A program made the position numbers and the translations under genes. The notes beneath the pieces are model-generated. The model ran no database searches. It worked only from the letters and a program-made list of their open reading frames with translations, and was not told where the DNA came from. Positions 3,620 to 9,356 of a stretch of 9,356 nt of DNA are shown one piece after another (within the stretch, counting starts at the first letter, position 1; each line of letters starts with the position of its first letter). Source of the stretch: Collinsella sp. CAG:166 (lineage in GTDB: Bacteria; Actinomycetota; Coriobacteriia; Coriobacteriales; Coriobacteriaceae); assembly GCA_000434535.1 (NCBI GenBank), contig FR878635.1, positions 6,157 through 15,512 on the forward strand. Direction: 5' to 3'.

Positions 3620-6097
3620 CTACTCCACCGGCTTGAAGATGGTGGCCTGGCCAAAGACGCTGCGGATGAGGGCCTTGGCCTCGTCCTCGGTCTGCGGGAT
3701 GCTCGGGGCTGCGCCCTGATGGCCGAAGGGGCTGCCAGCACCGGGATTGGATTCCCAGGGAGCGGCGGGGACGTCGTCGTTTGCAGAGGCTGCGGGTGCC
3801 AAAGCAGCGGCCTTGGTCGCGGACGCCGCACCCGGCACGTCGAACGGGGGCAGATCGTCCCCGCCGGCATCGGCAGCAAAACCACCGACCATAGCATCGT
3901 CGTAGGGCACCTGCTCGGATTCCCATGGCGCAGCCTGCGCAGGCGGCTGAGCCATGGGGACGGACGCGCGCTCGGGCGCTCGGGGCGCGGGCTCGGTCGG
4001 GAGCTTGCCCGTGGCAGGAGCACCGGCAGGGTTGTCGGAGCGCAGCCAAGGGGCCTTGGCCAGGTCGGATGACTTGGGCGCAGGCGCGGCAGCGGACTTG
4101 GGCGCGGGGATCGGAGCAGCCGGTTTGGGCGCAGCGGGTTCAGGCGCCGACGGGGTCGGTGCCGCTACCGGCGCCGCTTTTGGCTGCGTCGCGCTGGCGC
4201 TCGAGGATGCAGGGGGCACCGAGGACACGGGTTGCGGGTCCGCAGATACCGCAGCCCGTGCAGATGGAGAATGCTCCTCATGTTGAGGAGCCGGCGCGCC
4301 ACCCCCATCCAGGACATAGTCGACGGTACGACGACCGAAGACCGCGCAGACCGTCGGCAGGACCACCGACTGCGTATCGGCGCGACCGAGCATCTTGATG
4401 GCAAAAGTCGAACCCGCGGGGAACGAGACCGTGAGCTTGGAGCCGTCGTCGGCCGTGGCGCGGGCGTTGAGCAAAAGCCCTGCGTAGGAGGCCTGACGAG
4501 CCTTGACGCGCTCGACGACCTCGGCCCATTTGCGCTGGAGCTCGCCGGCGTCCTCAACCGCGGGGGTCTCGGCAGCACCGGCGGCGGCAACCTGGGCGGC
4601 GTTGTTGGGCTTGGACACCGACACGGTCGATGCAGCAGGCGCGGAAGCCGGAGCTGCAACGGGCTGAGGTGCAGGCGTTACAGGTCTGGGCGCCGGCGCA
4701 GGAGCCGCGGACTTGGTCGCAGGCTGGGCAGCCGGAACAGCAGCGCCGCGGTCCCAAGGCATACCGCCCTGGCGCGCGGACGTAGCAGCGGGGGCAGCGG
4801 ATGCCGCCGGAGCGGCAGCACGAGCGCCCGAAATGAGCGTCGGCTGTTGGGCAGCAGCGGGTACGGATGCTGCAGGCGCGGCGGCCTGAGCAGCAGCCAC
4901 GCTCGCCGGCACGGCGCCGTTGGCAATCATGGCCTCCAGGCGTGCCACGCGCTCGGCCAATGCCTCAATCGTTAAATCGGCCTCGGGACGCGCCAGACGC
5001 GTGCAGGCAATCTCGAGCACCAGGCGCACGTCGCTCGCGCCCCTCATCTCCAGTGCGGCATCGTCGAGCACCGTCAGCACGCGGGCCAGGCGGTCGGCAG
5101 GATGCTCGCCAAAGGCAGCGGCCTCGGCAGCAAGCGCCTCGGCCTGCTCGGAGCCGCCCTCAAACAGCTCGGCACGGGCACCGGCAACGCAGGCAACGTA
5201 CACGTCGCGCACATGCGCCACCAGGTCGCGCGTCAGCTCCAGCAGGTCATTGCCCTCCTCGACCTGCGCACGGATCAGTCCATAGAGCTCGGCAACATCG
5301 CGATCGGCAATGGCGCGGGAAAACTCGCCCAGAATCTGGTCCGAAACCTCGCCCAAAAGCGAGCGGGCGTCGTCCGCATGCACAGAACCGTTGCCAAAGA
5401 CGCTCAGCTGCTCCAGCGTGGAAAGCGCGTCGCGCATACCGCCCTTGGCATGGCGCGCCACAATGGCGAGTGCCTCGTCGTCGTAATCGAAGCCCTCCTG
5501 CTCGCACACGTAAGACAGGCGATGCTCGATATCCTCGTTGCCGATGCGGTGGAAATCGAAGCGCTGGCAGCGTGAGAGAATGGTCTCCAGAATCTTTTGC
5601 GGGTCGGTGGTGCACAGCACAAAGATCACGTGTGCCGGCGGCTCCTCAAGCGTCTTGAGCAGCGCGTTGAACGCCGCCGTCGTGAGCATGTGGACCTCGT
5701 CGATGATATAAATCTTGTACTTGCCGCGCACTGGGGCAAAGTTGACGGAGTTGATGATTTCCTCGCGCACGTTGTCCACGCCGGTACGGCTTGCGGCATC
5801 GAGCTCGTAGACATCGGGGTGGTTACCCTCGGCAATGAGCTCGCACTCCTCGCAAGTACCGTCGGGCATGCAGCCGCTTGCACCCTCGGCGCGCGCCGCC
5901 TCGGCATTGCGGCACAGCAGCGCCTTGGCCAGAATGCGCGCCATGGTGGTCTTGCCCGTGCCGCGCGGTCCGCAGAACAGGTAGGCGTGGGACAGGCGCC
6001 CCTCGGTGATGGCGTGCTCGAGCGTCGAGACGATATGCTGCTGGCCCACCACGGAGTCAAAGGTGAGCGGGCGATACTTTCGGTACAACGATTCCAT
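3620..6097 (-). CDS. dnaX: DNA polymerase III subunit gamma/tau
   Basis: DnaX is the ATPase of the clamp loader that places the beta sliding clamp on primed DNA and couples polymerase to helicase. At 825 residues it is longer than the common 550-650. The N-terminus is canonical: MESLYRKYRP start, Walker A GPRGTGKT (43-50), zinc cysteines 62, 76, 82 and 85, Walker B YIIDEVH (130-136), and the SRC motif in ILSRCQRFDFHRI. A helical domain III follows to about 370. A Pro/Ala-rich region (about 395-510) leads to a folded segment (about 512-600, ELQRKWAEVVERVKARQASY onward) typical of gamma/tau C-terminal domains. A second Pro/Ala linker (600-800) ends in a charged C-terminus (TEDEAKALIRSVFGQATIF). 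Start 6097 is chosen over an in-frame ATG at 6208 because the family begins MxxLYRKYRP and GGGGGAG precedes it. No A-AAA-AAG frameshift site is present, so gamma is probably not made by the E. coli mechanism. Confidence 0.97.
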   Translation of the reverse strand: MESLYRKYRPLTFDSVVGQQHIVSTLEHAITEGRLSHAYLFCGPRGTGKTTMARILAKALLCRNAEAARAEGASGCMPDGTCEECELIAEGNHPDVYELDAASRTGVDNVREEIINSVNFAPVRGKYKIYIIDEVHMLTTAAFNALLKTLEEPPAHVIFVLCTTDPQKILETILSRCQRFDFHRIGNEDIEHRLSYVCEQEGFDYDDEALAIVARHAKGGMRDALSTLEQLSVFGNGSVHADDARSLLGEVSDQILGEFSRAIADRDVAELYGLIRAQVEEGNDLLELTRDLVAHVRDVYVACVAGARAELFEGGSEQAEALAAEAAAFGEHPADRLARVLTVLDDAALEMRGASDVRLVLEIACTRLARPEADLTIEALAERVARLEAMIANGAVPASVAAAQAAAPAASVPAAAQQPTLISGARAAAPAASAAPAATSARQGGMPWDRGAAVPAAQPATKSAAPAPAPRPVTPAPQPVAAPASAPAASTVSVSKPNNAAQVAAAGAAETPAVEDAGELQRKWAEVVERVKARQASYAGLLLNARATADDGSKLTVSFPAGSTFAIKMLGRADTQSVVLPTVCAVFGRRTVDYVLDGGGAPAPQHEEHSPSARAAVSADPQPVSSVPPASSSASATQPKAAPVAAPTPSAPEPAAPKPAAPIPAPKSAAAPAPKSSDLAKAPWLRSDNPAGAPATGKLPTEPAPRAPERASVPMAQPPAQAAPWESEQVPYDDAMVGGFAADAGGDDLPPFDVPGAASATKAAALAPAASANDDVPAAPWESNPGAGSPFGHQGAAPSIPQTEDEAKALIRSVFGQATIFKPVE

Positions 6098-6213
6098 GGG
6101 TGCTCCCCCGGGTATACTGAGTCTTGTTGCCGCGGCGGCCATGCGGTCGCACGGCATACTGCATTCCATAATAACCCGTACGGCGAGCCCGCCGCGATAG
6201 GAGTCCAAAGAGC
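6098..6213. other. Divergent intergenic region between dnaX and the YcxB-like gene
   Basis: These 116 bases must carry promoters for both directions. For dnaX a GGGGGAG ribosome-binding site lies just before 6097, and weak -10-like sites are TATACC (6116-6111) and TATTAT near 6170 on the minus strand. For the plus gene CATAAT at 6167-6172 is a possible -10. None has a credible -35. A small stem CGGCG-AGCC-CGCCG (6181-6194) lies just before the plus-strand AGGAG (6199-6203). No tRNA or SRP RNA is recognisable here. Confidence 0.4.
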
Positions 6214-6930
6214 ATGGCAGACGCAGAGAGCAACCTCGTTCCCTCCGAAGCAGCCGACCAGGTCGAGGTCGCGCTCGAGGAGCAGGCCGCAGCCGATGAC
6301 GGCATCCTGTACCTCAACGAGTACCAGTACGAAAACGACCTGGTCACCGACTTCGCCCGCCTGGTCGCCTCGCCCAGGCGTCGCGGCTCGCTGTATGTCG
6401 CCGCGGCAGTTGCCGCGCTCATCGGCATCGGCATGCTGGTGGCCGGCGGCAGCTGGATCAAGTTCGGCGTCGTGTTGATCGTGTTCGGCGCCTTTTTGGC
6501 CTGGTGGAGCAAGAACCTGCACCACACGCTCGCCCGCGACTTTATCGACGCCGTCGAGGCCGACGAGTCCATGGGTGGCCGCTATCGCCGCGTCGCCGCC
6601 AACGAGGACGGCCTGATGGTTTGGGGCAAGAGCGGCAAGTCGCAGTTCTTCCCGTTTGACAAGCTCGACCACGTACTCGACGGCGAGCGCATCTTTGTGG
6701 CCATGTTCGCCGACCAGGGCGTGACGATCCCCAAGGACACCTTCGTCCGTGGCGATGCCGAGCAGTTCGGTCCCTTCCTCAAGGCCCGCATCAACAAAAA
6801 ACTCCGCATCGAGACCAAGAAGAAGAAAATGAAGGCCGAGAAGGCCGCCGCCGAGGCCAAGCAGGGCGACAAGCCCCAGGAGACCAAGGGCAAGCGGCGC
6901 AAGCAGAAGAAGAACAAGAAGAAGCGCTAA
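6214..6930 (+). CDS. YcxB-like family membrane protein with Lys/Arg-rich tail
   Basis: This 238-residue protein has an acidic N-terminus (1-30), then GILYLNEYQYENDLVTDF (30-47), two adjacent hydrophobic helices (about 61-77 and 82-98) with a short Gly-Ser turn, and a C-terminal domain that reads like the YcxB-like fold: a segment around 103-110 (TLARDF), a beta-rich GLMVWGKSGKSQFFPFDKLDHVL stretch and VTIPKDTF. It ends in a strongly basic tail (about 202-238, many KKKK and RRKQKKNKKKR runs). Both termini should be cytoplasmic, so the tail may bind acidic lipids, nucleic acid or ribosomes. The start at 6214 has AGGAG ten bases upstream. The function of this family is unknown. It precedes the kinase operon by 144 bases, but an extended -10 in that gap suggests separate transcription. 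The family call rests on pattern only. Confidence 0.8.
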   Translation: MADAESNLVPSEAADQVEVALEEQAAADDGILYLNEYQYENDLVTDFARLVASPRRRGSLYVAAAVAALIGIGMLVAGGSWIKFGVVLIVFGAFLAWWSKNLHHTLARDFIDAVEADESMGGRYRRVAANEDGLMVWGKSGKSQFFPFDKLDHVLDGERIFVAMFADQGVTIPKDTFVRGDAEQFGPFLKARINKKLRIETKKKKMKAEKAAAEAKQGDKPQETKGKRRKQKKNKKKR

Positions 6931-6985
6931 GGCCAAGCCAGGCAGGCAGCCTCGCATCCCGCTATCCTCCCCATGCACCCGAGCG

Positions 6986-6994
6986 TGCTACACT
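6986..6994 (+). promoter_or_regulatory. Candidate extended -10 promoter for the kinase-fhaA operon
   Basis: TGCTACACT fits TGnTAnnnT. It sits within the small inverted repeat TGCTA-CAC-TAGCA (6986-6998). No -35 is seen 17 bases upstream. Transcription would start near 7001 and give a leader of about 74 bases before ATG 7075. The same hexamer TACACT with TG extension precedes the left kinase operon. Confidence 0.5.
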
Positions 6995-7074
6995 AGCAGC
7001 ATCTATGCCACCGCGAACGGCTCGGCCCCGCGCCCGCCGCTCGCAAACGAACTTTAAACGCACGAGGGTTGGCC

Positions 7075-8928
7075 ATGCCGCTTTTCTCGCAACATACCGC
7101 CCGGTTCTCGCCGGACGTTCCTTTGGAGGGCACCAGCTCTCGCGAGCTGCTCAAGCGGTACCAGCCGCTCGAGACACTTGCGACCGGCGGTTTTGGCTCC
7201 ATCGAGATCTGCCGCGACACGCACCTGCGCCGCCGCGTCGCCATTAAGCGCATCCCCCTTATTAACGGTGTCGGCATGCCCGCCAGCGACATCATGGATG
7301 TCCTGCGCGAGGCGCACACCGCCGCCATGCTTCAACATCCCAATATCGTGCAGGTCATCGACTTTACGCACGACACAGCCTATGCCTACCTGGTTATGGA
7401 ATATGTCGATGGCATGTCGCTGGCCGAGTTTTTGCACCGCGTGGACGGCCACTCACTTACCTTTGACGAGGCCGCGGCCATTGCCGATGCCCTGGGCCAG
7501 GCGCTCACCTTCGCCCATAGTAATGGCGTACTCCACCTGGACATTAAGCCCGCCAACGTGCTCATCGACCACTCGGGCAATGTAAAGCTCACCGACTTTG
7601 GCATGGCGCGACTGTCGTCCGCCGGTGGCTTTGGCGGCTCGCGCGGCGGCACCATCGGCTACATGCCGCCCGAGCAGCTCGATATCGAGACCGGCACGGT
7701 CGACGAGCGCGCCGATGTCTTTGCCCTCGCCTGTGTGATCTACGAGGGCCTGTGCGGCAGCGCTCCCTTTATGGCGGCCACGCCCGCCGACTCGCTCGAC
7801 CGCATCATCGGCGGCGCCACCTATCCCAGCGAGCTGATACCACACTTTCCCCCGGGAGCCGAGAGCGCGCTCATGAGCGCGCTCTCCCCCATGCCGCAGG
7901 ACCGCCCCAACAGCATCGAGGCATTTTGCGACCAGCTCCTTGCCGGTCTGGGCAGCGTGCGCGAGGGCCGTCGCAGCCTGGAGCAAATGGTTGGCGAGCT
8001 TTCGGATGACGAGCATGAGCTCGACGATATCGAGCCGTCGCACTACGAGGACGACGCCATCGAGGTCGACCGCGCACTCGGCTGGGCGGGCACGCGCTGG
8101 AGCCATGCGCGCGACTACACCATGCGCATTATCTCGGCGCTAACGTGCGGCACCTTTAGCTTTTTGCTGATGCAAACGGCCGGGGTCGCGGCGCTTCCCG
8201 GCCTGGTCATTGCGGCCATCGCGATCGGAGCGGCGGCTGGCCTGGCCCCCCAGATTGGCTCGGCCATCTCGGCTGTGGGCTTTTTGGTGCTCATGGCCAA
8301 CGCCACCATGCAGGCGCAGGGCATCCTGTCGATGTTGCCCGTCGCGGTGATCTTTGCCGCTGCCATGTCCGGTTGGTGGATCGCCTGGGGTCGCACCGAG
8401 GCTGCCGCGAGCGCCGCACTCACCTGTGCACTCGCGCTTGGCTGTCTGACCGGCAATACCTTCCTGGCAGCTGGGGTCGCCGCCGGCGTCGCGTCATTTT
8501 GGCTCGGCCCGGCAAGCGCCGCCGCGGCAACGGGCATGGGCGCGCTTTTTGCCCGCTTGGCGACAGTCGCGCTTTCAGCCGGAGGCGTGCTGGGGCTCGG
8601 TAACGTTGCCGCAGCGCTGGGAGACCCGCTCCTCTGGGCTGCCTTTGGGCTGGCCGCGGCAACTGCCGCAGCGTCATCCGCGCTGCTCAATGCCCATGCC
8701 AAGCGTGCCAATCAGGGCTCAAACCTTGCCGCAATCGCCGCCATCGCTGTCACCGGCATCGGCTGCGCAGCGGCGTCCTGTCTTGCACACCATATGGAAA
8801 TTGCCAGCCTTGCAGCCGCGGTCATCGCCAAGGCGGCGGTTGCGGGAATCCTATCCTCTATAATCGTTGGGATATGCCTATATTTGCTCGGATACCAAAG
8901 AACCTATACGGAGAGTGATCTTTCGTGA
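7075..8928 (+). CDS. Ser/Thr protein kinase fused to a polytopic membrane domain
   Basis: The 617-residue protein has an N-terminal cytoplasmic kinase (about 29-290): glycine loop TGGFGSI (37-43), Lys58 in VAIK, Glu79 in helix C, catalytic loop HLDIKPAN (154-161), DFG (174-176), and activation-segment end GTIGYMPPEQ (192-201). Asp156, Lys158 and Asn161 are intact. The usual Arg of HRD is Leu155, so this is a non-RD kinase that may not depend on activation-loop phosphorylation in the usual way. An acidic linker (about 295-345) leads to a very hydrophobic Ala/Gly-rich region (about 352-607) with roughly ten membrane segments. There is no extracellular PASTA region as in PknB. I chose ATG 7075, with GAGGG (7064-7068) six bases upstream, over a TTG at 7069. 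The stop overlaps the next start (GTGA), so the FhaA-type protein is coupled and is a likely substrate or partner. Confidence 0.95.
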   Translation: MPLFSQHTARFSPDVPLEGTSSRELLKRYQPLETLATGGFGSIEICRDTHLRRRVAIKRIPLINGVGMPASDIMDVLREAHTAAMLQHPNIVQVIDFTHDTAYAYLVMEYVDGMSLAEFLHRVDGHSLTFDEAAAIADALGQALTFAHSNGVLHLDIKPANVLIDHSGNVKLTDFGMARLSSAGGFGGSRGGTIGYMPPEQLDIETGTVDERADVFALACVIYEGLCGSAPFMAATPADSLDRIIGGATYPSELIPHFPPGAESALMSALSPMPQDRPNSIEAFCDQLLAGLGSVREGRRSLEQMVGELSDDEHELDDIEPSHYEDDAIEVDRALGWAGTRWSHARDYTMRIISALTCGTFSFLLMQTAGVAALPGLVIAAIAIGAAAGLAPQIGSAISAVGFLVLMANATMQAQGILSMLPVAVIFAAAMSGWWIAWGRTEAAASAALTCALALGCLTGNTFLAAGVAAGVASFWLGPASAAAATGMGALFARLATVALSAGGVLGLGNVAAALGDPLLWAAFGLAAATAAASSALLNAHAKRANQGSNLAAIAAIAVTGIGCAAASCLAHHMEIASLAAAVIAKAAVAGILSSIIVGICLYLLGYQRTYTESDLS

Positions 8929-9356
8929 ACTTCCTGAACATCTTCGAGGACCACGTGGCCGGCATCTTCGGTGCCACCCGTGCCCCGTTCTCCTTTAAGA
9001 AGCTTGCCAAGCAGGCCGCTCGCGACATGGAGGATCAGACTCTGGTGATTAACGGCGTCAACACGGCGCCGGCACTCTATACCATCCTTATCGCCGCCGA
9101 CGACGATCCCATGCTCGCCCCGTTCTACCCCGAGCTTTCGCGCGAGGTCCGCGAGTTTGTGAAGGCGCAGGCCGAAAAGCGCCGCTATGTCTTTGTCGGA
9201 GAGCCCCTCGTGCGCTTTATGATCGATCCGCAGCTGCGCGCCGGCAAGTTCTCGGTCTTTGCCGAGAACGTCGATGCCCCCACGCTCGGCCGCCTGTACG
9301 AAGAAGAGCGCGCCTATCAAAACGGCCTGGGCCAGAACAACTCCGCGGCAAGCAGT
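8925..9356 (+). CDS. FhaA-type protein, DUF3662 N-terminal domain (partial, C-terminus beyond right edge)
   Basis: The frame opens with GTG at 8925, overlapping the kinase stop, with GGAGAG (8910-8915) nine bases upstream, and stays open for 144 codons to the window end. The N-terminal about 115 residues (NFLNIFEDHVAGIFGATRAPF, then a basic/acidic helix KKLAKQAARDMED, later VRFMIDPQLRAGKFSVFAEN) resemble the DUF3662 domain that begins actinobacterial FhaA. In that family a long flexible linker and a C-terminal FHA domain that binds phosphothreonine follow; here the polar GQNNSAASS at the edge looks like the beginning of the linker. FhaA in mycobacteria is phosphorylated by PknB-type kinases and acts in peptidoglycan synthesis control. 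The FHA domain itself is not in the window, so that part is inferred. Confidence 0.82.
   Translation, partial: MNFLNIFEDHVAGIFGATRAPFSFKKLAKQAARDMEDQTLVINGVNTAPALYTILIAADDDPMLAPFYPELSREVREFVKAQAEKRRYVFVGEPLVRFMIDPQLRAGKFSVFAENVDAPTLGRLYEEERAYQNGLGQNNSAASS

Noticed and set aside
3620..6097. Programmed ribosomal frameshift in dnaX to make a short gamma form
   Set aside because: No A-AAA-AAG or similar slippery run is present anywhere in the gene on the coding strand.
6098..6208. Upstream in-frame ATG for dnaX at 6208, adding 37 residues
   Set aside because: The extension has no family match, and the ATG at 6097 has a GGGGGAG site and gives the canonical MxxLYRKYRP start.
5626..6978. Minus-strand frame of 450 codons spanning the YcxB-like gene, the divergent gap and the front of dnaX
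   Set aside because: It is antisense to a supported gene and out of frame with dnaX; its hydrophobic Leu-rich start is the complement of coding sequence.
6931..7074. tRNA or SRP RNA gene near dnaX
   Set aside because: No cloverleaf, CCA end or SRP-like loop could be found here or in 6098-6213.

Overview
The window looks like ordinary chromosome from a high-GC Gram-positive bacterium, most likely an actinomycete-lineage organism of the Coriobacteriia (Collinsella-like). This is inferred from the G+C-rich codon use, the FhaA-type protein coupled to a Ser/Thr kinase, and the dnaX-ybaB-recR set. No sequence search was possible.

Layout. (1) Positions 1-1608, minus strand: a two-gene unit. A membrane-anchored protein of unknown function (703-1608) overlaps, through ATGATGA, a protein kinase that runs off the left edge (706 to 1). 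The kinase reads HRDISPAN in its catalytic loop. A perfect intrinsic terminator hairpin ends directly against the Shine-Dalgarno site of this unit. (2) Positions 1609-1854: a gene-free gap with several inverted repeats and a candidate extended -10 promoter. (3) Positions 1855-2785, minus strand: recR and ybaB, 13 bases apart. (4) Positions 2786-3124: a 339-base regulatory gap with a three-half-site ATTATGCAA operator candidate and an interleaved pair of perfect inverted repeats. (5) Positions 3125-3598, plus strand: a small membrane protein gene placed antisense between ybaB and dnaX, which are usually adjacent and co-directional. (6) Positions 3620-6097, minus strand: dnaX, with an unusually long Pro/Ala-rich C-terminal half. 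(7) Positions 6214-6930, plus strand: a two-helix membrane protein resembling the YcxB-like family, with a Lys/Arg-rich tail. (8) Positions 7075-9356, plus strand: a Ser/Thr kinase fused to a polytopic membrane domain, overlapping by GTGA an FhaA-type (DUF3662) protein that runs off the right edge.

How it fits together. The centre is DNA metabolism: the clamp-loader subunit DnaX, nucleoid protein YbaB and recombination mediator RecR. On each side lies a Ser/Thr kinase operon of a different type. The right one is probably the start of the actinobacterial cell-wall and division phosphosignalling cluster (FHA proteins, phosphatase, FtsW/RodA, PBP), though those genes lie outside the window. The left one pairs an unrecognised, probably extracellular domain with an atypical kinase and may be an uncharacterised sensing pair. 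The least ordinary elements are the terminator abutting a ribosome-binding site at 1614-1649, the interleaved repeats at 3013-3075, and the orphan gene splitting the dnaX-ybaB-recR order.
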